Of a DNA stretch of 35,187 nucleotides, positions 8,716 through 17,676 are shown in pieces. The stretch covers positions 1 through 35,187 of the forward strand of contig JAISEO010000058.1 in the NCBI GenBank assembly GCA_031264075.1. The letters run 5' to 3'. Every line of letters begins with the position of its first letter. The first letter of the stretch is position 1. The position numbers were made by a program, and so were the translations under genes. Source of the DNA: Coriobacteriales bacterium. Lineage in GTDB: Bacteria; Actinomycetota; Coriobacteriia; Coriobacteriales; UBA8131. Under the pieces are notes generated by a model. It saw only the letters and a list, made by a program, of their open reading frames with translations, ran no database searches and was not told the DNA's origin.

Positions 8716-9900
8716 ATGTTTGAAAGATCGCTTGTTTCCCAGCTGGTTGAGAGAACCGGCGAAAAACGCGCTTTTATCCAAGTGCTCGTTGGGCCACGGC
8801 AGACAGGAAAATCTACGGCACTAGGCCAGATGGTGGGCAAAGTCACTCTCCCATATCACTTGATTGCAGCCGACGACGAACTCCTCAACTCTCCTGAGTG
8901 GCTTGCTGGTGAATGGAGAAAGGCACGCGCTTTAACCGAGCAATCCCAGGCTGAAGCCTTACTCGTCGTTGACGAAGTGCAGAAGATCCCGCACTGGGCA
9001 GGCACAGTAAAGAAGATGTGGGATGAGGATACGCGCACAAAGTGTCCCCTCAAGGTCATCCTCTCCGGCTCGTCATCCCTACTGCTACATAAAGGGATGG
9101 AAGATTCCCTCGTAGGACGCTTTGAAGTACTCTACAGCCACCACTGGTGCTTTGCTGAGTGCAGGACTGCCTTTGATTATTCACTGGAGGATTTTCTCTT
9201 CTTTGGCGGCTATCCTGGCACTGCACAGCTCAAGGATGACCCGGCGCGATGGGCGCGTTACCTGAAGACCTCTATTGTGGATCCAACAATAGACCAGGAT
9301 GTCCTGCAGATGGGGCGCGTGGACAAGCCCGCCCTCCTCAAAGCGCTCTTTGGTATAGGGGCGGCCTATTCTGCGCAGGAGGTCTCCTACACCAAGATAA
9401 TGGGGCAACTATTGGATGCTGGCAACACCGTTACCATCGCGCACTATCTTGACTTGCTCGACAAGGCAGGCATACTCGTAGGGCTGCAGAAGTTCGCGAC
9501 AGAGCTGCTGAAGGTAAGGAGGAGTTCGCCAAGGTTGATGGTACATGACACCTCCCTTATGACCTACGCCACTGGGTCAAGCAGGGAGTTACTGATAAAA
9601 GACTCCGCCAAGAGGGGGCATCTGGTAGAAAGTGCCGTGGGAGCTTATCTCATTGCGCGCGCTAGAGAAGAGGACTTTGAGCTTTTCTGGTGGAGATCAA
9701 AAAAGGGAGAAGAGGTGGATTTCGTCATCAGAAAGGCATCGCTGCTCACTGCCATTGAGGTAAAGAGCGGCGCCATCAAAGGCCTCGGAGGTATCAAGGC
9801 ATTTTTAAGGCAGAACCCCGGGGCGACATCGCTGGTTATAGGTGATGAAAGCTGCTCCCTTGAAGAGTTTCTTTTGGGCAGAATACCACTGTTTGCGTAG
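8716..9900 (+). CDS. AAA+ ATPase with DUF4143-type C-terminal domain (AAA_14/DUF4143, COG1373-like)
   Basis: Walker A GPRQTGKST, Walker B ALLVVDEVQKIP, ILSGSSSLLL; C-terminal GEEVDFVIRKASLLTAIEVKSG (PD-(D/E)xK-like) typical of DUF4143. Confidence 0.9.
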   Translation: MFERSLVSQLVERTGEKRAFIQVLVGPRQTGKSTALGQMVGKVTLPYHLIAADDELLNSPEWLAGEWRKARALTEQSQAEALLVVDEVQKIPHWAGTVKKMWDEDTRTKCPLKVILSGSSSLLLHKGMEDSLVGRFEVLYSHHWCFAECRTAFDYSLEDFLFFGGYPGTAQLKDDPARWARYLKTSIVDPTIDQDVLQMGRVDKPALLKALFGIGAAYSAQEVSYTKIMGQLLDAGNTVTIAHYLDLLDKAGILVGLQKFATELLKVRRSSPRLMVHDTSLMTYATGSSRELLIKDSAKRGHLVESAVGAYLIARAREEDFELFWWRSKKGEEVDFVIRKASLLTAIEVKSGAIKGLGGIKAFLRQNPGATSLVIGDESCSLEEFLLGRIPLFA

Positions 9901-9919
9901 CGGGATGGGAGGGACAATA

Positions 9920-10049
9920 GGGACAAGAGGGACGGGGCTGCTGTCCCACTTTGACAGGGATATTTCCGAAAGACTTGTATATCTAGCAGGTCCTTCTTCT
10001 TTTTTGCGTCAAAGCTGGTGGGACACCAGCCCCGTCCCTGCTGTCCCAC
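9920..10049. repeat. REP/MITE-like palindromic element, copy B (~130 bp), same orientation as copy A
   Basis: By eye 5 substitutions and 1 indel relative to copy A; followed by an extra CTGCTGTCCCAC unit (10050-10061). Confidence 0.9.
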
Positions 10050-10088
10050 CTGCTGTCCCACAGGCACGGACGGAATTCATCCGTAGGA

Positions 10089-10150
10089 AAAGGGGGAGGA
10101 CCGGAGGGACGATTCTCTGTCTGGTTCAGAGAAGCGGAACCGCCCCCTTT
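10089..10150 (-). terminator. Nested hairpin downstream of the small membrane protein gene; likely terminator
   Basis: Outer AAAGGGGG/CCCCCTTT and inner TTCTCTG/CAGAGAA pairs; in minus orientation the stem ends CCCCCTTTT. Confidence 0.5.
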
Positions 10151-10183
10151 CTGCGTGCCCTGCCCACCTGTCTTTTTTGCGTG

Positions 10184-10543
10184 CTATTTAGCTGACCGTA
10201 GCTTTTTTATCGTCTTTATCAAGGATACGATGCTGGCTAGCAGCCAAAATCCCAATACTGCGCTGATGATAGACACGCCAGCAGTAAATCCGACAAGCTC
10301 AACCAACCAACCGAGCGGCAGGGCGACGATGAGCAGCACCACAGGAATGCGTACAACATTATGCTCGTCAGCAAGAACACCGATGTCGAAGGCACCGCCA
10401 AACACAAGATACGCCATCATGCCGAGCAGGGTGGCGGACACCAGGATCGAGAGGATCGGCCCCACGAGCTTACTGTAGACATGCTGTACCCTTCCTGCCT
10501 TCTTCTGCAATTCGTCGAGAGTGTTTTCCATTGTTTTCTCCAT
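10184..10543 (-). CDS. Small membrane protein, two or more hydrophobic segments, function unknown
   Basis: 119 aa; hydrophobic segments LVGPILSILVSATLLGMMAYLVFGG and VVLLIVALPLGWLVELVGFTAGVSIISAVLGFWLLASIV. Confidence 0.7.
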   Translation of the reverse strand: MEKTMENTLDELQKKAGRVQHVYSKLVGPILSILVSATLLGMMAYLVFGGAFDIGVLADEHNVVRIPVVLLIVALPLGWLVELVGFTAGVSIISAVLGFWLLASIVSLIKTIKKLRSAK

Positions 10544-10635
10544 TCTGTAACATCCTGATATGAATACTGAGTAGGGCAGGCATTCTGCAGACAGTCCTTA
10601 TGCGACATCCCCCCAGGAGCTATCGCCCGACCAAT

Positions 10636-10660
10636 TATATGTTACTTACTCAGTAGCATA
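10636..10660. promoter_or_regulatory. Dyad upstream of the small membrane protein gene; operator candidate
   Basis: ATATGTTACT-TACTC-AGTAGCATAT, one wobble mismatch between arms. Confidence 0.45.
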
Positions 10661-10730
10661 TATGATAGACGAAACTCACGTGTTGTCAAGAGCCTGATTT
10701 GCCCCGCATCCGCCTTGCCGATTCAAGCCT

Positions 10731-10757
10731 TGATATGACCCTGATATGACCTTGACC
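10731..10757 (+). promoter_or_regulatory. 11-bp-period direct repeats next to a -35-like TTGACC upstream of hpt
   Basis: TGATATGACCC TGATATGACCT TGACCC; 2.5 units. Confidence 0.45.
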
Positions 10758-10937
10758 CAACATTTCTGTAACTATATGTGCTCCTCTCCCTGCTGCCCAA
10801 GGCAATAACGGATACAATAGGCGTTTGAGCCTATCGGCCCAAAGTGACCGTTTTGCCTGGGGTCTACCCTCTGCCTTGCGTCGCAACAACCACGCTCGGC
10901 ATGAGAAGCCCCTTACTGAGAGAACCCAGGGAGCAGA

Positions 10938-11498
10938 ATGCCAGAAAAAGGAGCAGCGCCGCTGCCCCCAGAAATACGCGAAGTTCTTTTTGACGAGGCC
11001 GAACTCGAAGAGGTCGTCAAACGCATAGGCGGGCAGATTGCCAGAGATTACGCAGGACAAAAGCTGTTGCTTGTCACGGTGCTCAAGGGGGCATTTATCT
11101 TTATGGCCGACTTGGTGCGTGCCATCGAGGGCCATGTCGAAATAGACTTTATGGCCGTGTCGAGCTACGGCGATGGTGCCAAGAGTTCCGGCGTCGTGCG
11201 TATCATCAAGGACCTCAGTGTCTCGGTGGAGGGACGCCATATCATCATCGTCGAGGACATCCTTGACAGCGGCCTCACCCTCAAATACCTCCTCAAAAAC
11301 CTCAAGAGCCGTAACCCGCTTTCCATAGAAGTAGCCACCCTGCTCTTTAAGGAGGGCAAGCAGCAAACCGATGTGGACTGCAAGTACGTGGGGCTCATCT
11401 GCCCGGATGAGTTTGTCGTGGGATACGGTCTGGATTATGATGAAGGCTATCGCAATCTTCCCTATATCGGGGTACTTGAGCCTTCGGTATACGCATGA
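10938..11498 (+). CDS. hpt: Hypoxanthine phosphoribosyltransferase
   Basis: VLKGAFIFMADLVRAI; PRPP motif HIIIVEDILDSGLTLKYLL; PDEFVVGYGLDYDEGYRNLPYIG. Confidence 0.95.
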   Translation: MPEKGAAPLPPEIREVLFDEAELEEVVKRIGGQIARDYAGQKLLLVTVLKGAFIFMADLVRAIEGHVEIDFMAVSSYGDGAKSSGVVRIIKDLSVSVEGRHIIIVEDILDSGLTLKYLLKNLKSRNPLSIEVATLLFKEGKQQTDVDCKYVGLICPDEFVVGYGLDYDEGYRNLPYIGVLEPSVYA

Positions 11499-11538
11499 AT
11501 GACGACCCTGGCACGGATATGAGAAAAGGAAGCACAGA

Positions 11539-13851
11539 GTGAAGAACCCCAAGACCAGGACCTGGATAATATATGGAATACTCTTAGTGGTATTGCTGTT
11601 CCTCATTGGTTCTCAGCTGAATAACGCAAGCCAGGAGACCACGCAGCCCGATGTTCTCACCACCAGTGAGTTCGTCAACGCTGTGGACGATAACCGGGTA
11701 ACCGAGGTTATCTACAACGCAATAAGCGGCTCGCTCACCGGCTATTACCTCGTTGGCGACGGCGGTGCGGAAGGCGAGCCCCTGCCCTTTACGGCAACCT
11801 ACGTGGGCGAGGATAGTCTCAATGAATTGATGGCCTCTCATTCCGAGATCAACTACAACGTAAGCGTCTCTGACCCTAACTTCTGGCTGACCGTCCTGAG
11901 TTACGGCGTGCCGCTCATCCTGCTTGGATTGCTTGTCTGGTTTATCTACACGCAGTTCAATCAGGTCAACAGGACCCAGATGGGCCTGGGCAAGACCAAG
12001 ACCAAGAAGGCCATCGCCGAACAGCCCAAGACTCGTTTTACCGATGTGGCCGGCATTGACGAGGCCGTGGAGGAACTGCAGGAGATCAAGGACTTCCTCT
12101 CCAGCCCGGCCAGGTTTCAGGAGCTGGGCGCGAAGATTCCGCGGGGCGTGCTCCTGGTTGGCCCTCCGGGAACCGGCAAGACCCTTCTGGCGCGCGCGGT
12201 GGCGGGCGAGGCCGGCGTGCCCTTCTTCTCCATCTCGGGCTCGGATTTTGTGGAGATGTTCGTGGGCGTTGGCGCCTCGCGCGTGCGCGACCTCTTTGAA
12301 AAGGCCAAGGAGAGCGCTCCCTCCATCATCTTCATCGACGAGATAGACGCCGTAGGACGCCAACGTGGTGCCGGCCTGGGAGGCGGGCACGACGAGCGCG
12401 AGCAGACCCTCAACCAACTGCTCGTAGAGATGGATGGCTTTGAGGAGAACTCCTCCGTCATACTGATTGCCGCAACCAACCGCGTGGACATCCTCGATCC
12501 GGCGCTGTTGCGTCCCGGGCGCTTTGACCGTCAGATTGTCGTGGACCGGCCCGACCTCAAGGGCCGGAAGCAGATCCTGACCGTGCATTCCGAGGGTAAG
12601 CCTCTGGCGCACAGCGTTGATCTCGAGGCCATGGCCAAGCTCACCCCGGGCTTTACCGGCGCCGATCTGGCCAACCTCATGAACGAGGCGGCCCTTCTCA
12701 CCGCCCGCAAGAATAAGAAACTCATCACCATGACCGAACTCTCCGAGGCCATGGAGCGCGAGATTGCAGGGCCCGAGCGCAAGGGCAGGATAATCACCGA
12801 CAAGGAGAGAAACATCATCGCCTACCACGAAAGCGGCCATGCCCTCGTGGGGCACATACTCGAAAACTCCGACCCGGTGCACAAGATCTCCATTATCAGC
12901 CGGGGGCAGGCCCTGGGCTACACCCTCTCGCTCCCGAGCGAGGACCGCTTCCTCAACTCCCGCGAGGAGATGTTTGACGATCTCGCGGTGTTTTTGGGCG
13001 GACGGGTGGCCGAGGAGATCTTCTGCAACGACATCACCACCGGCGCCTCCAACGACCTGGAGCGTGCCACCAAGATGGCGCGGCAGATGGTCACCCGTTT
13101 TGGCATGACCGAGGAGCTGGGTACCCAGGTATACGGTGAGGCCAACCATGAAGTGTTCCTGGGCCGTGACTACGGCGCCACGCCGGACTATTCTGATGAG
13201 ACCGCGCGACGTATCGACGAAGAAGTCGCCAAAATAATGCGCAAGGCCCACGACCGTGCCTGGGCCGTGCTGGACGAACGCCGCGAACAGATGAAACTCA
13301 TGGCCACCATACTGCTGGAGCGTGAGACCGTTGAAGATGAGGCGCTTGAGGCCCTGCTCGATAATACCTGGGACGTCTACATAGAGCATGAGGACGAGAT
13401 CCTGGCACACAAGGCCGAGGAACTGCGCAAGCAGGAAGAAGAGGACGAGCGCAAACGACTCGAGACATCGCAGAACGCGGCACTCTCACAGGCAGGGGGA
13501 GCCACGGACGCTTCTCCGCTCTCGGCTGGCGGCGTTGCTCCCGGTAGGCTTGGCCCCAACGGCGAACCTGTCAAGGCAAACGGCAGGCGTTATACCCTCG
13601 AAGATGTCTTTGCCGGGCGCGTGCGGCTCGAGGATCTGATGGGAGAACAGCCTCAGTATCAGGTTCCCGTTGAGCAGCAGCCCGCACAGAATGCGAGTTC
13701 GATTGAGCAAGCGCCGTCGCCGAATCAACACCCTGTTGAGCAGCCAGATAAAAACCCTGCTGAGCAGGGCGCTTCGGTGCAAAACGGGCAGGACGGCGAG
13801 CAGAACCCTCCGGAACACACCGATGAGGACGCTGATGATAGACCGCGTTAA
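11539..13851 (+). CDS. ftsH: ATP-dependent zinc metalloprotease FtsH
   Basis: GTG start; [49 protein letters not shown] region; HESGH zinc motif; Q/P/E-rich C-terminal tail. Confidence 0.97.
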   Translation: MKNPKTRTWIIYGILLVVLLFLIGSQLNNASQETTQPDVLTTSEFVNAVDDNRVTEVIYNAISGSLTGYYLVGDGGAEGEPLPFTATYVGEDSLNELMASHSEINYNVSVSDPNFWLTVLSYGVPLILLGLLVWFIYTQFNQVNRTQMGLGKTKTKKAIAEQPKTRFTDVAGIDEAVEELQEIKDFLSSPARFQELGAKIPRGVLLVGPPGTGKTLLARAVAGEAGVPFFSISGSDFVEMFVGVGASRVRDLFEKAKESAPSIIFIDEIDAVGRQRGAGLGGGHDEREQTLNQLLVEMDGFEENSSVILIAATNRVDILDPALLRPGRFDRQIVVDRPDLKGRKQILTVHSEGKPLAHSVDLEAMAKLTPGFTGADLANLMNEAALLTARKNKKLITMTELSEAMEREIAGPERKGRIITDKERNIIAYHESGHALVGHILENSDPVHKISIISRGQALGYTLSLPSEDRFLNSREEMFDDLAVFLGGRVAEEIFCNDITTGASNDLERATKMARQMVTRFGMTEELGTQVYGEANHEVFLGRDYGATPDYSDETARRIDEEVAKIMRKAHDRAWAVLDERREQMKLMATILLERETVEDEALEALLDNTWDVYIEHEDEILAHKAEELRKQEEEDERKRLETSQNAALSQAGGATDASPLSAGGVAPGRLGPNGEPVKANGRRYTLEDVFAGRVRLEDLMGEQPQYQVPVEQQPAQNASSIEQAPSPNQHPVEQPDKNPAEQGASVQNGQDGEQNPPEHTDEDADDRPR

Positions 13852-14401
13852 GATCGAGCAGGGTGTTCGCCTCATTCTCGAGGGCATCGGTGAAGATCCT
13901 GAAAGGCCGGGCCTCGAGAAGACGCCCGCGCGCGTGGCGAGGATGTACGAGGAGGTGCTTGAGGGGATGCACCAGGATGTTGCCGAGTTTTTTGCCGTGA
14001 CCTTTGAGGAGGGCCACCGCGAGATGGTGCTGGTCAGAGACATTCCCTTCTACAGCATGTGCGAACACCATATGGTGCCCTTCTTCGGGCTGGCACACGT
14101 TGCCTATCTGCCCGGTGCCGCCGGCAAGATCTGCGGCCTCTCGAAGCTGGCGCGCACCGTGGATGTGTTTGCCCGTCGCCTGCAGGTACAGGAACGGCTC
14201 ACAGGCCAGATTGCCAATACGCTGGTTGAGCGCCTGGAGCCCGACGGCGTTATCGTCGTGGTGGAAGCAGAGCATCTCTGCATGAGTATGAGAGGCGTCA
14301 AGAAGCCCGGCGCAAAAACCGTGACCTCGGCAGTACGGGGCGCCTTTGAACTCTCTCAGAAAACCCGCGCCGAGGCGCTGGAACTCATCCTGAGCAAATA
14401 A
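13835..14401 (+). CDS. folE: GTP cyclohydrolase I
   Basis: [45 protein letters not shown]; start at ATG 13835 (alternative 13823), overlapping the ftsH end. Confidence 0.95.
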   Translation: MIDRVKIEQGVRLILEGIGEDPERPGLEKTPARVARMYEEVLEGMHQDVAEFFAVTFEEGHREMVLVRDIPFYSMCEHHMVPFFGLAHVAYLPGAAGKICGLSKLARTVDVFARRLQVQERLTGQIANTLVERLEPDGVIVVVEAEHLCMSMRGVKKPGAKTVTSAVRGAFELSQKTRAEALELILSK

Positions 14402-14423
14402 GCTGAGTGACGGGGCAACACCC

Positions 14424-15272
14424 ATGACCACAGCGGAACATGTCTGGCACTGCGGCCCCTTTCGTTTTGCGCAACGACGTCCCCTCGTCATGGGCATCCT
14501 CAATATCACCCCGGACTCCTTCAGCGACGGAGGCAGGTATGCGGAGACCGAGGACGCGCTCTGCCATGCCCATACCCTGCTGGAGCAGGGCGCCGACATC
14601 ATCGACATAGGCGGAGAATCCACACGCCCCGGCTCTGAGGAGCTGCCGTATAGCCTGGAGCTTGCGCGCGTGCTCCCCGTGGTACGGCCGCTTGCGCGCG
14701 AGGGTGTCTGCGTGTCGGTAGACTCTCGTCACGCCGAGGTCGTCGAGGCCTGCCTGGCCGAGGGTGCCGCCCTTATCAACGACATCACCGGCTTTACCAA
14801 CCCCGCCATGGTAGAACTCGCAGCACTGAGCAGGGCCGGTTGCGTTGTCATGCACATGCGGGGCAGGCCACAGACGATGCAGGAAAACCCGCAGTATGTT
14901 GACGTGGTTGCCGAGGTGGGCGAGTATCTTCTCACGCAGGCCCGTCTGCTGGCCGATGCGGGGGTAGAGCGAGAGCGCATCTGCCTGGATCCCGGGCCTG
15001 GATTCGGTAAGAACTTCGAGCAGAATCTGGCACTCCTGCAAAACACCGCCCGCCTGGCCAACCTGGGCACTCCCCCGTATCTGCTTATGGCGGCGTGGTC
15101 GCGCAAGAACTTCATCGGCGAGATAACAGGAGAGGCAACAGCCGCAAAACGGGTTGCCGGATCGGTTGCCGCAGCCGTTTTTGCCGCCTCCCACGGCGCC
15201 GGCGTGCTGCGCGTCCACGATGTGGGCCCTACGGTTGAGGCGCTCAAGGTATGGGAAGCCCTGTATGAGTAA
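14424..15272 (+). CDS. folP: Dihydropteroate synthase
   Basis: VMGILNITPDSFSDGG; IIDIGGESTRPGSE; DPGPGFGKNFEQNL. Confidence 0.96.
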   Translation: MTTAEHVWHCGPFRFAQRRPLVMGILNITPDSFSDGGRYAETEDALCHAHTLLEQGADIIDIGGESTRPGSEELPYSLELARVLPVVRPLAREGVCVSVDSRHAEVVEACLAEGAALINDITGFTNPAMVELAALSRAGCVVMHMRGRPQTMQENPQYVDVVAEVGEYLLTQARLLADAGVERERICLDPGPGFGKNFEQNLALLQNTARLANLGTPPYLLMAAWSRKNFIGEITGEATAAKRVAGSVAAAVFAASHGAGVLRVHDVGPTVEALKVWEALYE

Positions 15273-16593
15273 GCGCGAGACAGGTTCTGGAGGAGAAGCA
15301 GGTATTCTGGCTGTGATAGCGCTGGGCTCCAATCTGGGTGACAGTGCCGCTACGCTCGCCGCAGCCGCTCGGCAGATTGCCGCCGCGCCGGAGATTTCGC
15401 TCGTGGCCCTGAGCGGCACCTACACGTCCAGGCCGGCCCATGTAGCTGAACAGCCCCTCTTCAAAAATGCCGTCATGCTCGCTCGGACAACGCTCTCTCC
15501 TCTCGAGCTCCTCCAGCTCCTCCAAAGCACGGAATCGGCATTTGGCCGTGTGCGTGACGGAGAGGGTTCTGTGCCCTATGGGCCCCGCACGCTCGACCTC
15601 GACATCATCGACATCGAAGGCATTGTGTGCCACGGCCCTGATCTCACTTTGCCCCACCCCGAGTCGCTGCGCCGTGCCTTTGTGGTAACGCCACTTTTGG
15701 AGATAAGCCCGCATCACGTGCTGGCCGACAATACAGCAGTAAACACTCGTCACATCGAGTGCGGAGAGATTATCGACGGGCCAGTGCCTGAGAGCAGGCA
15801 GGGAGCAGCTGAGGAAGCGGAAGCGGAGTCTGGCATTGCGGAGTTGGCACACGGGAGCTTTCAAGACCCCTCCACGCCCGTCGCTGGCAGTGCTTGCCGG
15901 GCTGGCAGGCTCTCCGTCTGTGCCACTCCCATCGGTAACCTCGGCGACATCACGCTCAGAGTACTGCAGGCGCTGCAGGACGCCGATGTGGTGTATTGCG
16001 AGGACACGCGGATAACCCGCAGGCTCACCACCCATTACCATATCCAAACCCCGTTGCGCCGCGCCGATGCCCACCGGCTTCCCGCGCTTCTGCCTGCCCT
16101 GCTTGCCGAGCTTGAGGCGGGCAGGCACCTGGCCTATGTGAGTGATGCCGGCATGCCGGGTATTTCGGACCCCGGCGCCCTCCTGGTGGCAAGCGTGCGA
16201 GAGGCCGGCTACAGCGTCGAGGTCCTCCCGGGTGCCTCTGCCCTCACCACTGCGCTGGCCGCAGCCGGTATCAAGGCACGCAGCAGCTATTTTGGCGGCT
16301 TCTTCCCTCGCAAAACCGGGGCGGGCACGCGTCTGCTCACAGAGCTTGCAGAGCTTGAGGACACGACCCTCGTGTTCTATGAATCGGTCTACCGCACCGC
16401 AAAGACCCTGCAACTGATAGCCGAGCTGCTGCCCACACGCAGGGTGGTCATGGCCCGGGAGCTCACCAAGCTCTACGAAGAAGTGCTCACGGGCACCGCG
16501 GGAGATCTGGTCGAACTCCTGGCCCAGCGCAGCGCCGAAGGACGAAAGCTCAAGGGAGAGATAGTGCTTCTCATCGCTCCCGAGTCCGGCTGA
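15265..16593 (+). CDS. folK-rsmI: Fusion ORF: HPPK (FolK) N-terminal domain and 16S rRNA (cytidine1402-2'-O)-methyltransferase (RsmI) C-terminal domain
   Basis: One uninterrupted frame: ALGSNLGD and GPRTLDLDIIDIEG (HPPK), then CATPIGNLGDITLRVLQ, YCEDTR, YVSDAGMPGISDPG, LPGASAL, FFPRK (RsmI). Confidence 0.9.
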   Translation: MSKRETGSGGEAGILAVIALGSNLGDSAATLAAAARQIAAAPEISLVALSGTYTSRPAHVAEQPLFKNAVMLARTTLSPLELLQLLQSTESAFGRVRDGEGSVPYGPRTLDLDIIDIEGIVCHGPDLTLPHPESLRRAFVVTPLLEISPHHVLADNTAVNTRHIECGEIIDGPVPESRQGAAEEAEAESGIAELAHGSFQDPSTPVAGSACRAGRLSVCATPIGNLGDITLRVLQALQDADVVYCEDTRITRRLTTHYHIQTPLRRADAHRLPALLPALLAELEAGRHLAYVSDAGMPGISDPGALLVASVREAGYSVEVLPGASALTTALAAAGIKARSSYFGGFFPRKTGAGTRLLTELAELEDTTLVFYESVYRTAKTLQLIAELLPTRRVVMARELTKLYEEVLTGTAGDLVELLAQRSAEGRKLKGEIVLLIAPESG

Positions 16594-16723
16594 GCGTTCT
16601 CGACCGTATGGTGTTGCATTAGCAGTATACTTGCAGCTGCGTTTCTGTAGTGCGCTCAGAATGCTTTGCCGTGGAGATATCGGAGAGGAAAGTAAGCCCA
16701 GAGAGGCAAGGATGTGAACTGCC

Positions 16724-17521
16724 ATGTGTCAGCTGTTTGCCATAAACTCAGGAGAGCCCGTGGAGCTGAACCCGTTGCTTCGGGAGTTCTTTTCGCACGG
16801 CGATGAGAACCCGCACGGATGGGGAGTGGCAGACCTCAGTTCTTCGCAGGCCCGGATAGTGCGTTCAACCGAACGGGCGGACACCAGCTCAGAGGCCGAG
16901 CGCTTCCTCCTGAGCGCGCACCGGTGCACCAACGCGTTGGCCCATATCCGCGCGGCAACCATCGGCCAGGTCGAGCTGGAGAACTGCCATCCCTTTACCG
17001 CTACCGATGCGAGCGGCCGCCACTGGACGCTCATCCATAAAGGAACCATCTTTGACTTTGAGCCGCTCAACCCCTATTTCTATCAACAGCGTGGCGCCAC
17101 AGATAGTGAACGGATACTGCTGTACCTCGTCGACCACATGAACAGGAACATCCTTGAGAAAGGGGCACCGCTTGAGTCGGACGAGCGCTTTGCGGTGTTC
17201 TCTCAGATGGTCGGGGAGATGTCCAGGGGTAACTGCCTCAACCTCCTCATCTTCGACTCCGACCAGTTTTTTGTCTACACCAACTATCGGGGTGCCCTCA
17301 ATCTGCTGGTGTCGGAGGAAGTCGCGCTGTTCTGTACCTCCCCGCTCAGCACGGCCCTTGCCTCAGCAGCACCCGGAAGCGCCTGGGAGCCGCTGCCGCT
17401 GTGTACGCCACTGGCGTTTAAGCAGGCAAGGTGTATCAGCTCCGGCATCCCGTGCGGACAGGAGTATTTCGACAATGAGGAGGATACACACTACCTCTAT
17501 CAGGATTACGCGGGACTCTAG
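16724..17521 (+). CDS. Class II glutamine amidotransferase (YafJ-like)
   Basis: N-terminal nucleophile MCQLFAINSG; NPHGWGVA; ALAHIRAATIG; NCHPF. Confidence 0.85.
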   Translation: MCQLFAINSGEPVELNPLLREFFSHGDENPHGWGVADLSSSQARIVRSTERADTSSEAERFLLSAHRCTNALAHIRAATIGQVELENCHPFTATDASGRHWTLIHKGTIFDFEPLNPYFYQQRGATDSERILLYLVDHMNRNILEKGAPLESDERFAVFSQMVGEMSRGNCLNLLIFDSDQFFVYTNYRGALNLLVSEEVALFCTSPLSTALASAAPGSAWEPLPLCTPLAFKQARCISSGIPCGQEYFDNEEDTHYLYQDYAGL

Positions 17522-17548
17522 GGCAGCGGGCAGCGGGCAGCGGGCAGC
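17521..17548. repeat. 7-bp tandem repeat (GGGCAGC)x4
   Basis: Four perfect units beginning at the stop codon of the amidotransferase gene. Confidence 0.95.
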
Positions 17549-17563
17549 GAAAAAGTTTGCCCC

Positions 17564-17599
17564 TTGACAAAACCGAGTAAACTACTAGTATTACCTAGT
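17564..17599 (+). promoter_or_regulatory. Promoter with overlapping dyad upstream of the metY-like gene
   Basis: TTGACA (17564-17569), 16 nt, TAGTAT (17586-17591); dyad ACTAG-N6-CTAGT (17584-17599) covers the -10 box. Confidence 0.6.
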
Positions 17600-17676
17600 T
17601 ACTGTTTTTGCCCGCAACACGGCTTCGGCCTGACCGGTCGCGCCAAACAACACGACTCCACAGAAAGGAAGCCCTC

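Noticed and set aside
8380-10049. Classical composite transposon bounded by IS elements
   Set aside because: The flanking repeats are ~130 bp and non-coding, with no transposase in the segment and no target-site duplication that I could identify by eye.
8380-10061. CRISPR-like array interpretation of the repeated GTCCCAC/GGGAC segments
   Set aside because: Only a few copies, irregular spacing, no uniform spacers and no cas genes; palindromic REP/MITE-like elements explain the pattern better.
10686-11606. 306-aa minus ORF across hpt
   Set aside because: Antisense to a clear hypoxanthine phosphoribosyltransferase; composition not protein-like.
11584-13410. 608-aa ORF antisense to ftsH
   Set aside because: Shadow ORF from high-GC codon usage; the plus strand encodes an unmistakable FtsH.
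15244-16725. 493-aa ORF antisense to folK-rsmI
   Set aside because: Shadow ORF; no recognisable motifs, while the sense strand has full HPPK and RsmI signatures.
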